This document shows, in pieces, positions 20,446-30,002 of a DNA stretch of 64,000 nucleotides. The notes beneath the pieces are model-generated. The model was not told where the DNA came from. It did not search any database and worked only from the letters and a program-made list of their open reading frames with translations. Origin of the DNA: Planctomycetota bacterium (lineage in GTDB: Bacteria; Planctomycetota; Planctomycetia; Pirellulales; PALSA-1355); assembly GCA_003389325.1 (NCBI GenBank), contig QQVE01000053.1:124001-188000 (forward strand). The letters are read 5' to 3'. Each line of letters starts with the position of its first letter. Within the stretch, counting starts at the first letter, position 1. Made by a program: the position numbers and the translations under genes.

Positions 20446-21774
20446 ATGCCGCGACGCACCCTGTGGCTGATTCTGGCTACCGTTGTGGTTTCGGTGGCCT
20501 GCTACGAACGGGCCGACCGCAACCCTTATGGCCGTTGGCTCTCCGAGGCGCTGGCCATCATCGATCGCTACTACGTGGAGCCGGTCGACGAGCAGCAGTT
20601 GTTCGAAGGGGCGCTCGACGGCATGGTTTCGCGGCTCGACACCTACTCGGCCTACCTGCCCAGCAGTCAGGCACCGCAATTTAAGGAAGCGATCGACCAG
20701 CAATACGGCGGCATCGGCATCGAAGTCAGCCTCGAAGGCGATGATAAGCAACTGACCGTCATGAGCCCGCTGGTCGGCACGCCGGCCTACAAGGCAGGGG
20801 TGCGTGCCGGCGATCAGATCGTGGCCATCGATGGCCGCAAGACGGCCAAGCGCAACCTCAACGAAATCGTCGGCTGGCTTCGCGGCCGCGAGGGCGAGCC
20901 GGTCACGATCTCGGTCGAGCGCGAAGGACACGACGAGCCGATCGACTTCAAGCTCGTGCGGGCCCGCATCAAGATCGACTCGGTGCTGGGCGACCTGCGG
21001 CAGCGCGACGGAAGCTGGAACTTCATGCTGCCCGGCGAAGAGAAGATCGGCTACCTGCGGATCAATTCGTTCGGCGAATCGACCGTCGAGGAGATGCACC
21101 GCGCCCTGGCCTGGCTGACCAAACGCGACTGCCAGGGAGTGATCCTCGACATGCGCAACAACCCCGGGGGCCTGCTCGATGCCGCCGAGCAAGTGTGCGA
21201 TATGTTCCTGCCGCGCGGCGCGGTGATTGTTACCACGCGCGGCCGCGACGAGCGGATTCGTAACGAAGCCCGGGCTAGCGGTCGCGGCGAGTATCAGGAC
21301 CTGCCGCTGGTCGTGTTGGTCAACGATCGCAGCGCCAGCGCCGCGGAGATCGTCGCCGCTTGCTTGCAGGATCACGGTCGGGCCGCCGTCGTCGGCAACC
21401 GCACCTGGGGCAAGGGCACGGTGCAGAACATGATCTCGCTGGAAGGCGGCCGCAGTTTGCTCAAGCTGACGATCGCCAACTACTGGCGACCCAGCGGCAA
21501 GAATATCCATCGCTTCGAATCGAGCACCGAACAGGACGAGTGGGGCGTGCGCCCCGATCCGGGCCTGGAGGTGAAGCTCGACGATAAGCAGATCTCCGAG
21601 CTGGTCGAGCAACGCCGCTTGCGCGACGTCGTACCGCCGGCCGACCTTTCGCCGGGCGAGCCCGAGGCGGAACTTCCCACGGGGTCGCCGACCGAATTCG
21701 ACCCGCAGCTGCTGCGCGCGGTGGAAGTGCTGCGCGAAGAGATCGCGGCGGTTGACGGTCCCGCGGCCGCGTGA
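20446..21774 (+). CDS. S41 family C-terminal processing protease (CtpA/Prc-like)
   Basis: 442 residues. An N-terminal hydrophobic segment (LWLILATVVVSVAC) exports or anchors it; the Cys is not in a good lipobox. A short helical region (IIDRYYVEPVDEQQLFEGAL) is followed by a PDZ domain (YGGIGIEVSLEGDDKQLTV ... GVRAGDQIVAIDG). The S41 catalytic domain has the Ser-Lys pair at S298 (SASAAEI) and K323 with Q327 (GKGTVQ), the 25-residue spacing of Ctp enzymes. An acidic, Pro-rich tail of about 50 residues closes it. It should cleave or trim periplasmic proteins at the C-terminus. All key residues are present. Confidence 0.92.
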   Translation: MPRRTLWLILATVVVSVACYERADRNPYGRWLSEALAIIDRYYVEPVDEQQLFEGALDGMVSRLDTYSAYLPSSQAPQFKEAIDQQYGGIGIEVSLEGDDKQLTVMSPLVGTPAYKAGVRAGDQIVAIDGRKTAKRNLNEIVGWLRGREGEPVTISVEREGHDEPIDFKLVRARIKIDSVLGDLRQRDGSWNFMLPGEEKIGYLRINSFGESTVEEMHRALAWLTKRDCQGVILDMRNNPGGLLDAAEQVCDMFLPRGAVIVTTRGRDERIRNEARASGRGEYQDLPLVVLVNDRSASAAEIVAACLQDHGRAAVVGNRTWGKGTVQNMISLEGGRSLLKLTIANYWRPSGKNIHRFESSTEQDEWGVRPDPGLEVKLDDKQISELVEQRRLRDVVPPADLSPGEPEAELPTGSPTEFDPQLLRAVEVLREEIAAVDGPAAA

Positions 21775-21954
21775 GCTGCCGCGCTGGACGATGCTTGCAC
21801 ACGGTTTGAAATTCTTGCGGAGCCGCTCCGCGATCTTTTGCGGGTTGGGCAAAGCCTGTCGATTGGGGCTTCGTCTCTGTAAAGCGTTGCGGCGGTTGCT
21901 TCAACGCCCGATTGCATCGCTTTGTCGGATTATCTTGCCGCTTGGGCGCACGAT

Positions 21955-21970
21955 TGGCCCGCAAATTGCT
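21955..21970 (+). promoter_or_regulatory. Candidate sigma-54 promoter for the 84-residue gene
   Basis: TGGCCCGCAAATTGCT matches TGGCACG-N4-TTGCW at all but one position (A5 to C), with GG and GC separated by exactly 10 bp. A start site about 12 bp after the GC would leave a leader of roughly 100 bases to the GTG at 22080. Nothing else is visible in the 305-bp spacer 21775-22079. Confidence 0.5.
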
Positions 21971-22079
21971 TCCTAGCCTCGTGGCTTCTCTACGCGACAG
22001 CCTGCCTGGCGTCCGCACCCGTGCCCGCGCAGGCCATTCCCTTCGTCGAAATGTTTCCTTCATCCACGAGGAACCAACC

Positions 22080-22334
22080 GTGACACGCACGATTCACTGC
22101 ACCGCCGTTGAAGTCTCGCCCGTTTGCGACCCGTACCTGCCCGCTCCGCGCGGGTTTGCCGATTTGGTCCCCTGGGCCGATCCCTACATCGCGGCCCTGC
22201 TGCACAAGCTCGACCGCGCGGCGGCTTTGGACGAAGCGTTCGAGCGGGCCGAGTTGCCGCCGCCGCTGGATGGCGACGATCGCGAGGAGGTGTGGGAAGC
22301 CGATTGGACGCCGCGCAATTGGCCACGGGCCTAG
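22080..22334 (+). CDS. Small acidic protein of unknown function
   Basis: 84 residues from a GTG at 22080, with GAGGAA about 6 bp upstream. Longer in-frame versions start upstream of any ribosome site. I do not recognise the family. The protein has two halves: a Pro-rich opening (VCDPYLPAPRGFADLVPWADPYIAALLHKLD) and a strongly acidic tail (DGDDREEVWEADW). No signal or membrane segment. It is preceded by a sigma-54-like site, and its 3' end overlaps the convergent folC gene by 4 bp. Confidence 0.6.
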   Translation: MTRTIHCTAVEVSPVCDPYLPAPRGFADLVPWADPYIAALLHKLDRAAALDEAFERAELPPPLDGDDREEVWEADWTPRNWPRA

Positions 22335-23749
22335 CGCGTTGTTGCCGCGTTGTGGTTGCCGCTGGTCGTTTGTGCGATGGCGGCGCGCATTTCGGCGGCG
22401 ATAAAGAAGGATCCGGCGATGCACAGCAAATCGTCGGGTCCCACCAACCGCGAAGCGGCCTGCCACGCGGTCGCCGGATCGGGACACATCTGCCGCCGCG
22501 TCGATCCGAGCTCCGCCGCGGCCGCGTCCAATGCCTCGGGCGGCACGCTGCGCGGGTTGCTCCAATAGCGCGTGAACACGACGTCGTCGAAATGCGGCAA
22601 CAGCACTTCGAGCATGCCGCGCAGATCCTTGTCGCGCGTGGTGGCAAACACCAGCACCCGCCGTCTGGCGGCAAAGCTCTCGCCCAACACTTGCACCAGC
22701 GCTTGCGCCGAAGCGACGTTGTGCGCGGCGTCGAGCACCATGGTCGGGCGGCGGCTGAGCACTTCCACCCGCGCCGGCCACCGCACCGACGCCAGTCCCT
22801 GCCGGATGGCGCTCTCGGCGATGTCGAAGCCGGATCGCCGCAGTTGGGCGATCGTTGCCAGCGCGACCGCGGCATTGGCGGCCTGGTGGCTTCCGAGCAA
22901 CGACAATTCAAGTCCCTGGCAGGCCAGCCCGAAGTTGCCGCTGCGATCGTGAAAGTCCACGAGCGCCGGTTGCGCGGCCCGATCGAGGCGCTGGGGCGGG
23001 TGGTAGGTCGAGTCGAAGTCGCGGCCGAACTCGACCAGCAGACAACCACGCTCGGCGGCGATCTTGGCAATCACGTCTCGCGGCTCGGGTGCCTGCACGC
23101 CGCTGACCACCGGCACGCCGGGCTTGATGATGCCGGCTTTTTCCGCCGCGATGGCCGCCAGCGTCGAGCCAAGCTGCTGCGTGTGGTCGAGGCTGATGCT
23201 CGTGATCACCGACACCAGCGGCCGGCAGACGTTCGTCGAATCGAGCCGGCCGCCCATGCCCACCTCGAGCACGGCTGCCTGCGTGCCTTGCTGAGCGAAA
23301 CGCAGCAGGGCCAACGCCGTGACGATTTCGAAATACGTGGGCCGCGTCGACTCGCCCTCCGGGCCAGGGCTTTCCGCGTCCATGGCCGTTACGACGGGGC
23401 GCACTTGCGCGACGAGCTCGGCCAGTTCGTCCGCAGGACAGGGTACGCCGTCGATCGCCAATCGTTCTTCCACGCGGTCCAGGTGTGGCGAGCTGTACAG
23501 ACCGGTGCGATAGCCGGCGGCGGTGAGCACGGCGGCCAGCATCGCCGCGGCCGACCCCTTGCCCTTGGTGCCGGCGATGTGCGCAATCCGCAGACCATCG
23601 TGCGGGTTTCCGAGACGCGCGAGCAGTTGCCGCATCCGGTCGAGGCGGAAATCGCGCTTGCCGTAGGGAACGGTGGCGGCCCGCTCGTAATTGATGCGGC
23701 TGGCCAGAAACTGGGCGGCGTCGTCGGCCAGCACGGGGTGGGTCGCCAT
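22331..23749 (-). CDS. folC: Folylpolyglutamate synthase / dihydrofolate synthase
   Basis: 472 residues from the ATG at 23749. It adds glutamate to folates (and to dihydropteroate in bifunctional enzymes) with ATP in the cytosol. Motifs of the Mur-ligase-like family: N-terminal YGKRDFRLDRMRQLLARLG, P-loop HIAGTKGKGSAAAM, YSSPHLDRVEERLAIDG, EVGMGGRLDSTN, SLDHTQQLGSTLAAIAAEKAGI, and C-terminal VLDAAHN. Length is slightly above the usual 420-450. An upstream in-frame ATG would add 74 residues of low-complexity sequence, so it was not used. Confidence 0.93.
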   Translation of the reverse strand: MATHPVLADDAAQFLASRINYERAATVPYGKRDFRLDRMRQLLARLGNPHDGLRIAHIAGTKGKGSAAAMLAAVLTAAGYRTGLYSSPHLDRVEERLAIDGVPCPADELAELVAQVRPVVTAMDAESPGPEGESTRPTYFEIVTALALLRFAQQGTQAAVLEVGMGGRLDSTNVCRPLVSVITSISLDHTQQLGSTLAAIAAEKAGIIKPGVPVVSGVQAPEPRDVIAKIAAERGCLLVEFGRDFDSTYHPPQRLDRAAQPALVDFHDRSGNFGLACQGLELSLLGSHQAANAAVALATIAQLRRSGFDIAESAIRQGLASVRWPARVEVLSRRPTMVLDAAHNVASAQALVQVLGESFAARRRVLVFATTRDKDLRGMLEVLLPHFDDVVFTRYWSNPRSVPPEALDAAAAELGSTRRQMCPDPATAWQAASRLVGPDDLLCIAGSFFIAAEMRAAIAQTTSGNHNAATTR

Positions 23750-23961
23750 GGGCGTCGTCCTCGGGGCGTCTCGTTCGATGCGCGCGGTTGTGGCCGAAGC
23801 GGGGTCGTAGCCGATGCGCGGGCCGGCTCCGCGCTTGGCCGAGGCGTCGCCCGGGTGCCCAAAACCGCTGAAGTTTACTCGATGGCCGGGCCATTGTCTT
23901 GATGGGGCGTGGGTGCCGCGGGTTCGCCGCCCGCAGGGGGCCCGCGGGCGAGGTCGGCAGC

Positions 23962-23991
23962 TTGCAAGCAATTTCTAAGCTGGTGTATAGT
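23962..23991 (+). promoter_or_regulatory. Candidate sigma-70 promoter for the ABC operon
   Basis: TTGCAA (23962-23967), 18 bp, TATAGT (23986-23991) is the best vegetative-type promoter in the window. It leaves a leader of about 230 bases before the ATG at 24232. The rest of the 482-bp spacer (23750-24231) shows no gene. Confidence 0.5.
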
Positions 23992-24231
23992 GAATGTTTA
24001 CCATGACCCAAACGGGGGAATCGGGGCAGAAGAAGGCCCCTGCGTCGCAGGCGGGCGAACTCTCGAGCCGCTCGGAGCGTATCGGATCGTAGGTCCGGAC
24101 ACACGGCTGGCGGCAGTTTTCTGCCCCGGCCGAGCACTTATCGGCACTTCGCCGCGCGGCTGACCCGAGGCACATCGCGTCCTGCAGAGCCCCCTGTCCC
24201 CCTACAGTTCGTTCCAACTCGAGGTCACCGT

Positions 24232-25122
24232 ATGCCCCCCGATGTCGTCGTCGAAACGCAGAACCTGACCAAGGTTTACCGCGACTTCTGGGGACGCCGC
24301 AAGGTGCGGGCCCTTCGCGCGCTCGACATGGAGATTCGCCGCGGCGAAATCTTCGGGCTGTTGGGACCCAACGGCTCGGGCAAGACGACCACGATCAAAC
24401 TGCTGCTGGGACTGCTGTTTCCCACCAGCGGCAAGGCACTGGTCTTTGGGCGCGACGCCACCGACGTCTCGAAGAACGAGCGGATCGGCTACCTGCCCGA
24501 AGAGTCGTACCTGTACCGGTTTCTCAACGCCGAGGAAACGCTCGACTTCTACGGGCGGCTGTTCGACATGCCCGCCAAGGTGCGCCGCGAGCGGGCCGCC
24601 GAGCTGATCACGCTGGTGGGCCTGAACAAGGACAAGCGGCGCCAGCTCAAAGAATACTCCAAGGGAATGGCCCGGCGGATCGGTCTGGCCCAGGCCATGA
24701 TCAACGACCCCGACTTCATTCTGCTCGATGAGCCCACCAGCGGGCTGGACCCGATCGGCACGCGCGAGATCAAGGACCTGATCATCCGGCTCAAGGAGCA
24801 GGGCAAGACCGTGCTGATGAGCAGCCACTTGCTGGCCGACGTGCAGGACGTGTGCGACCGCATCGCGATCTTGCACCAGGGAGAGCTCAAGGAGCTGGGC
24901 CGGGTCGATAGCCTGCTCAAGCTGCGCGACGAAACCGAAATCCGCGCCCGCGGCCTAAGCGCTGAGGCGCAGGCCGAGATTCGCGCGGTGATCGAGCGTC
25001 ACCAGGGCAACGTGTTGATGATGGACAACCCCACGACCACGCTGGAAGACCTGTTCCTTTCGATCGTCCGCGACAGCGAAGCACGCCCCGGTCGCCGGGC
25101 TCGCCCCGAAGAAGAGAAGTAA
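24232..25122 (+). CDS. ABC transporter ATP-binding protein (NatA/CcmA-like exporter type)
   Basis: 296 residues. Walker A GPNGSGKTT (45-53), the signature region KEYSKGMARRIGLAQAM (the YSKGM variant usual in drug/Na+ export and gliding-type ABC systems), Walker B FILLDEPTSGLDP and the H-loop MSSHLL are all present. A C-terminal accessory domain of about 80 residues ends in a charged tail. GAGGT precedes the ATG by 7 bp. It powers the permease encoded 44 bp downstream. Confidence 0.93.
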   Translation: MPPDVVVETQNLTKVYRDFWGRRKVRALRALDMEIRRGEIFGLLGPNGSGKTTTIKLLLGLLFPTSGKALVFGRDATDVSKNERIGYLPEESYLYRFLNAEETLDFYGRLFDMPAKVRRERAAELITLVGLNKDKRRQLKEYSKGMARRIGLAQAMINDPDFILLDEPTSGLDPIGTREIKDLIIRLKEQGKTVLMSSHLLADVQDVCDRIAILHQGELKELGRVDSLLKLRDETEIRARGLSAEAQAEIRAVIERHQGNVLMMDNPTTTLEDLFLSIVRDSEARPGRRARPEEEK

Positions 25123-25166
25123 ACATTGCCCGCTTGACCGGCGGCTGATATTCCGCACGAGTTACC

Positions 25167-26957
25167 ATGGTCCTCGAAAACGAACCGATTCCTTTCGGCG
25201 ATTGGATCGCTCCGGCGCTGTTGTTCTTCTTGCAGGCCGCCGGCATCCTTGCGCTGCTGGCGCTGGTCGGCGGTTACTTGATCGCCGCGTTTCGCTACGG
25301 TCCGCTCGATGGCGGCGACCGGGTGTTCCGCTTTCTGAAGCGCGGTCTCGGCGATTTGATCGCCCTCTCGCCGCGTCGTGTGATGGCCCTGGCCTGGCTG
25401 GCCGTGCAAGAGTCGCTCCGCCGACGCGTGCTGGTCGGCTTCGGCGTGTTCCTGTTGATTCTGCTGTTCGCGGGCTGGTTTCTCGACACCGATAGCAACG
25501 ATCCGGCCACGCTCTACATCAGCTTCGTGCTCACGGCGACGACCTACCTGGTGTTGCTGATGGCGCTGTTCTTGAGCGTGTTCAGCCTGCCGGCCGACAT
25601 CAAGAACAAGACGATCCACACGGTGGTCACCAAGCCGGTGCGGCCCGGCGAGATCGTGCTGGGGCGGATCATCGGCTTCTCGCTGATCGGCACGATGCTA
25701 CTGGCCTTGATGGGCGTGTTCAGCTACTTCTTCGTCGTGCGGCTGCTGAATCACACGCACGAAGTCGAAGTCGCTTCGCTCGAGCCGCTGCCCGGCGGCA
25801 GCTCCGATCAGCGGGCCGGCCGCACCGAGCCGGAGCACAGCCACCGCCACGAGGTGACGCTCGAGGCCGACGGCACGGGTTCGACCAATACGGTGAATGG
25901 CCACTGGCACGAGATCGATCCGGTCGAGGACGGCGACGAAACGCGCTACGTGCTTGGCCCGCCGCGCGGAATGTTCAATGCCCGCGTGCCCGAATACGGA
26001 GAGTTGCGCTTTCGGGATCGCAGCGGGGCCGCCGTGTCGCGCGGCATCAACGTGGGCAACGAGTGGAAGTACCGCAGCTTCATCGAAGGTGCCACGCTGG
26101 CGGCCGCCGTCTGGCGATTCGACGGCATTACCCCCGAGCGCTACGGCGATTCGCTTCCAATCGAAATGACCGTGCGCGTCTTCCGCTCGCACAAGGGGGA
26201 CATCGAACAGCCGATTCGCGGCACGCTCAAGCTGCGCAACCCGCGCAACATCGGCATCGAAAGCGCCGTCGAGGTGTTCCAGGCCAAGGACGGAACGGTC
26301 AACCCGATCGAGATCCCGCGCAAGCTGACCACGCCCGAGGGCCGCACGATCGACCTGTTCGAGGACCTGGCACCCGAGGGCGAGCTCGAAATCGAAATGC
26401 AGTGCCTCGACAGCGGGCAGTACTTCGGCGTGGCCAAGGCCGACTTGTACCTGCGGGCCCGCGATGCGTCTTTCCAGGTCAACTTCATCAAGGGCTTCCT
26501 GGGCATTTGGGTGCGGATGCTTTTGGTGACGAGCCTGGGAGTGATGTTCAGCACGTTCCTGAGTGGCCCGGTGGCCATGCTGGCCACGCTGGCGGCCCTG
26601 GTGCTGGGTACTTCGACGGGATTCATCTTCGACGTCGCCGCCGGCACGGTCGAAGGCGGCGGACCGGCCGAGTCGTTCATCCGGCTCGTGCAGCAGAAGA
26701 ACGTGACGGTACAACTGGAGCCCGGACTGACGACCGACGTCGTGAAGGCGGCCGACGTCGTCTTCATGGCCGTCATGACGTCGGTGACGAGCCTGTTGCC
26801 CGACTTTGGACAATTCGACAGCGTCGAATACGTGGCGCACGGCTACGATATTCCGCCCGACCTGCTGCTGGTGCAGGTGCTCAGCGGGGTGGGATTCGTA
26901 ATCGCGATGTTCGCCATCGGATACTTCTTTCTCAGAATGCGCGAGGTGGCTCGATGA
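25167..26957 (+). CDS. ABC-2-like permease with a large extracytoplasmic domain
   Basis: 596 residues. Membrane segments lie near the N-terminus (ALLFFLQAAGILALLALVGG, VGFGVFLLILLFAGWF, TTYLVLLMALFLSVFSL, IGTMLLALMGVFSYFFVV) and again near the C-terminus. Between them a soluble, beta-rich region of about 270 residues (about 200-470) should face outward. It holds a histidine-rich stretch (EHSHRHE near 222-228 and HWHE near 246). The cytosolic signature IKNKTIHTVVTKPVRPGEIV is the coupling segment of NosY-like permeases. Second gene of the operon; its stop overlaps the next start as ATGA. Confidence 0.87.
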   Translation: MVLENEPIPFGDWIAPALLFFLQAAGILALLALVGGYLIAAFRYGPLDGGDRVFRFLKRGLGDLIALSPRRVMALAWLAVQESLRRRVLVGFGVFLLILLFAGWFLDTDSNDPATLYISFVLTATTYLVLLMALFLSVFSLPADIKNKTIHTVVTKPVRPGEIVLGRIIGFSLIGTMLLALMGVFSYFFVVRLLNHTHEVEVASLEPLPGGSSDQRAGRTEPEHSHRHEVTLEADGTGSTNTVNGHWHEIDPVEDGDETRYVLGPPRGMFNARVPEYGELRFRDRSGAAVSRGINVGNEWKYRSFIEGATLAAAVWRFDGITPERYGDSLPIEMTVRVFRSHKGDIEQPIRGTLKLRNPRNIGIESAVEVFQAKDGTVNPIEIPRKLTTPEGRTIDLFEDLAPEGELEIEMQCLDSGQYFGVAKADLYLRARDASFQVNFIKGFLGIWVRMLLVTSLGVMFSTFLSGPVAMLATLAALVLGTSTGFIFDVAAGTVEGGGPAESFIRLVQQKNVTVQLEPGLTTDVVKAADVVFMAVMTSVTSLLPDFGQFDSVEYVAHGYDIPPDLLLVQVLSGVGFVIAMFAIGYFFLRMREVAR

Positions 26958-28570
26958 ACCAGCAGAAGCGTTTTTATCGCAAGATTGTCTATGCCTGCAT
27001 CATCGTGGCGCTATTGTTGCCGCTGTCGTGGCTCAGCCAGCCGCAGACCACCGACAGCGACGGTGGTCAACTGGCCCAAATGCGCGAGCGCTACCAACTC
27101 GGCCAGGCCCAGCTCGGCGAGATCGATCCGGCCAGCGAAACGATTCGCCTGGCGACCCTCGGCATGCGCAACATCGCCGCCAACCTGCTGTGGGAAAAGG
27201 CCAACGAATATCGCAAGACCGAGGACTGGGTGAATCTCTCGGCCACGCTCGAGCAGATCGCCCGGCTGCAGCCCAACTTCGTCAGCGTTTGGGTGTTTCA
27301 GGGCTGGAACCTGTCGTACAACATCTCGGTCGAGTTCGACGACTATCACGACCGCTACTACTGGGTCATCAAGGGCATCGACTTCCTCAAGGAAGGCACG
27401 ACCTACAACAAGGACGAACCGCGCCTGCTGGGCAAGATCGGTTTCACGATCGCGCAGAAGATCGGCCGGGCCGACGAGCACGTGCAGTTCCGGGAAATGT
27501 TCGTCGAAGACGATGACTTCCACGGCAGCGTGCCCGTCTCGCAGCGCGACAATTGGCTGGTCGGCCGCCAGTGGATGCTCAAGGCCGAAGAGGCCGTGGC
27601 CCGCGGCGTGCCGCTGCGCGGCCAATCGCCCCTGTTGTTCTACTCCCACCCCGTGATGTGCCTGATCAACTATGCCGAGGCCATCGAGAGCGAAGGCACG
27701 TTCGGCGAGGTGGCCAAGAACGCCTGGCGGCAGGCGGCCGAGAACTGGGCGGAGTTCTCCAATCACGACTTCCCCACGAAGTACAACGTCTTTGCTCGGC
27801 TCAACGAAAAGGAAGATTACGAGGAAAAATCAAAGCAAGCGCAGGCGAAACTCGAGGAACTCGCGCCTGGACTCCGCGAGCAGATTCGCGAGGAGCGCAT
27901 CGCGGCCCTTTCCGAAGAAGAACGCGACGCCTACAACACCTCGCCCGAGAGCCGCACGAGCAAGCAACAGCAGATGATGTTCCCCATCTCTCTGAAGATC
28001 GAAGTGACGCATCGCGACGTGGCCGACCGCGTCGAGGGCGAGGACCGCGCCGCCGCGCTGCAGGCCGCCGAGGAGGCCACCTTCGCCGACGAGATGGCCC
28101 GCGCCATCGACATCGACCGCGGCATCGTCAACTACGATTACTGGAAGCTGCGCTGCGAAGTCGAGCAGCAGGACGACGCGCTTGCCGCCCGCAAGCTCGT
28201 GTACGATGCGGACCAGGCCTTCGCCGACGCCGAGATCACGCAGGCCGCGAGCCTGTACGAAGAAGGCTTCGACAAGTGGCGCAACGTGCTCGACGCCTAT
28301 CCCAAGCTGCTGGACGATGCTGCTACCAGCGATGAGCTGATCGAATCGATCGACCATTATCGCCGCGTCCTGCATCAACTGGATCGGGAGTTCCCCAAAG
28401 AGTTCGTGTTGCAGAACGTGCTCGATGCCGACGATCTCTATCGGGGCACCGGCCAGCGGCAGTCCACCAATAACAAGACCGAGGCCGAAAGCGCCGATCC
28501 CACGCAGTCGAACCCCGCCGGCGCCGCGCCCGAGGGCGCCGCCGCCGGCGGCGAAAACCCGGAGGCGTAG
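26954..28570 (+). CDS. Membrane-anchored periplasmic TPR-like protein, third gene of the ABC operon
   Basis: 538 residues. One N-terminal membrane anchor (IVYACIIVALLLPLSWL) is followed by a large alpha-helical domain with TPR-like helices (ETIRLATLGMRNIAANLLWEKA, EQIARLQPNFVSVWVFQGW). The C-terminal half is very charged and probably coiled-coil (EEKSKQAQAKLEELAPGLRE), ending in a disordered Ala/Gly/Glu tail. It starts inside the permease stop codon, so it is translationally coupled and likely the periplasmic partner of the exporter. No known function; substrate unknown. Confidence 0.75.
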   Translation: MNQQKRFYRKIVYACIIVALLLPLSWLSQPQTTDSDGGQLAQMRERYQLGQAQLGEIDPASETIRLATLGMRNIAANLLWEKANEYRKTEDWVNLSATLEQIARLQPNFVSVWVFQGWNLSYNISVEFDDYHDRYYWVIKGIDFLKEGTTYNKDEPRLLGKIGFTIAQKIGRADEHVQFREMFVEDDDFHGSVPVSQRDNWLVGRQWMLKAEEAVARGVPLRGQSPLLFYSHPVMCLINYAEAIESEGTFGEVAKNAWRQAAENWAEFSNHDFPTKYNVFARLNEKEDYEEKSKQAQAKLEELAPGLREQIREERIAALSEEERDAYNTSPESRTSKQQQMMFPISLKIEVTHRDVADRVEGEDRAAALQAAEEATFADEMARAIDIDRGIVNYDYWKLRCEVEQQDDALAARKLVYDADQAFADAEITQAASLYEEGFDKWRNVLDAYPKLLDDAATSDELIESIDHYRRVLHQLDREFPKEFVLQNVLDADDLYRGTGQRQSTNNKTEAESADPTQSNPAGAAPEGAAAGGENPEA

Positions 28571-28586
28571 TGGCGCCCCCGCCGCG

Positions 28587-30002
28587 TCAGACGTCGTGGA
28601 AGACGACCATTTTGAGTTCGGTCATTTCTTCGACGGCGTACTTGGGCCCTTCCTTGCCGAAGCCACTGTGCTTGAGCCCGCCGTAGGGCATCAGGTCGGC
28701 GCGCCATTGCGGGCCCCAATTGATGTGCAGGTTGCCGCTGTCGACCTGGCGGGCGAACTGCATCGCCCAGCGGACGTTCTCGGTGAAGATGCCGGCCGAT
28801 AGGCCGTAGGGCGAGTCGTTGGCCATGCTGATGGCCTCTTCGATCGACGAGGCCCGGCTCACGGCCACGGCGGGGCCGAACAGTTCTTCGCAACTGATCC
28901 GCATCCGCGGGTCGACGTCGGCCACGAGTGTCGGTTGGAACATAGTCCCGGTGCGATGGCCGCCGGCGACGATCTTTGCCCCGCCCGAGACGGCCTCGGC
29001 GATCCAGCTTTCGACGCGCTCGGCGTCGCTGGTGCGGATCATGGGGCCCATCTTGCTCTTCTCGTCCAGCGGATCGCCGAGCGTGATTTCCTCGACCTTG
29101 GGTTTGAGCACGTCGAGCAGGTCGCTGTACACGCGATCGAAGACGAACACGCGCTGCGTCGAGATGCACACCTGGCCGGCGTTCGCGTACCCCGTGGCCG
29201 CGGTGGCCGCCGCCACCTTGTCCAGGTCGGCATCGGGCATGACGATGATCGGACTGTTGGAACCTAGCTCCATCGTCACTTTCTTCAGACCCGCGGTGCG
29301 GCAGATGTGCTCACCCACTTCGCGGCTGCCGGTGAAGGTGATCTTGCGCACCCGAGGATCGCCGGCCAGCGCGTCGCCGAGCGTGCTGCCGGGCCCGGTG
29401 ACGCAGGCGATGGCCTGCGGCGGCAGCCCGGCTTCGAGCAGGATCTCGACCAGCGCGAGGGCCGACAGCGGCGTGTCGCTGGCCGGTTTCACGATCACGG
29501 CGTTGCCCGCCGCCAACGCTGGCCCGACCTTGTGGCACACCAGGTTGAGCGGGAAGTTGAACGGGCTGATGGCCGCCACGATGCCGCACGGCACGCGCAG
29601 CGTAAACCCGAGGTTGTGGGCCGCCCCCGGAGCGCCATCCAGCGGCACGACCTCGCCGCCCAGCCGTTTGGCCTCCTCGGCTGAGAGCTCGAGCGTTTCG
29701 CGCCCGCGGGAAACCTCAGTGAGGCCTTCGGCCAGCACCTTGCCTTCCTCGCGGCTAATCAGGCGGCCGAGCTCTTCGCTGCGCTGGTCGACCAGGTCGG
29801 CCGCGCGGCGGAGGATCTTGTAGCGCTCGTGGCCCGGCATGGCCCGCATGATCCGGGCCCCTTCGAGCAATCCGGCCAGGGCCTGATCGACGTCGTCGGC
29901 GCTGCCCTGCGGCACGGTGTCGACGACCGAGCCGTCGAACGGATTCTTGACTTCGATTTTCTTCGGCGTGTCGACCCACTGGCCGGCCACAAACATCTTC
30001 AT
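28587..30002 (-). CDS. Aldehyde dehydrogenase family protein
   Basis: 471 residues, the usual family length. The start at 30002 has AAAGGTGG about 9 bp upstream. NAD(P)+-dependent oxidation of an aldehyde to its acid: nucleotide-binding site SPFNFPLNLVCHKVGPALAAGN, the GSREVG turn, general base Glu in TMELGSNSP, and catalytic Cys279 in GQVCISTQR. The sequence style (MKMFVAGQWVDTPKK; LHINWGPQWRADLMPYGG) is closest to non-phosphorylating glyceraldehyde-3-phosphate, lactaldehyde or sulfolactaldehyde dehydrogenases. Substrate unresolved. Cytosolic. It is divergent from the BtuF-like gene. Confidence 0.92.
   Translation of the reverse strand: MKMFVAGQWVDTPKKIEVKNPFDGSVVDTVPQGSADDVDQALAGLLEGARIMRAMPGHERYKILRRAADLVDQRSEELGRLISREEGKVLAEGLTEVSRGRETLELSAEEAKRLGGEVVPLDGAPGAAHNLGFTLRVPCGIVAAISPFNFPLNLVCHKVGPALAAGNAVIVKPASDTPLSALALVEILLEAGLPPQAIACVTGPGSTLGDALAGDPRVRKITFTGSREVGEHICRTAGLKKVTMELGSNSPIIVMPDADLDKVAAATAATGYANAGQVCISTQRVFVFDRVYSDLLDVLKPKVEEITLGDPLDEKSKMGPMIRTSDAERVESWIAEAVSGGAKIVAGGHRTGTMFQPTLVADVDPRMRISCEELFGPAVAVSRASSIEEAISMANDSPYGLSAGIFTENVRWAMQFARQVDSGNLHINWGPQWRADLMPYGGLKHSGFGKEGPKYAVEEMTELKMVVFHDV

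Noticed and set aside
22331..23971. Longer folC start 74 codons upstream
   Set aside because: The extension is Arg/Pro-rich, unlike any FolC N-terminus, and family homology begins at the ATG at 23749.
23750..24231. Short open frames in the folC-ABC spacer
   Set aside because: No ribosome sites, no recognisable protein; the spacer is explained by a promoter and a long leader.
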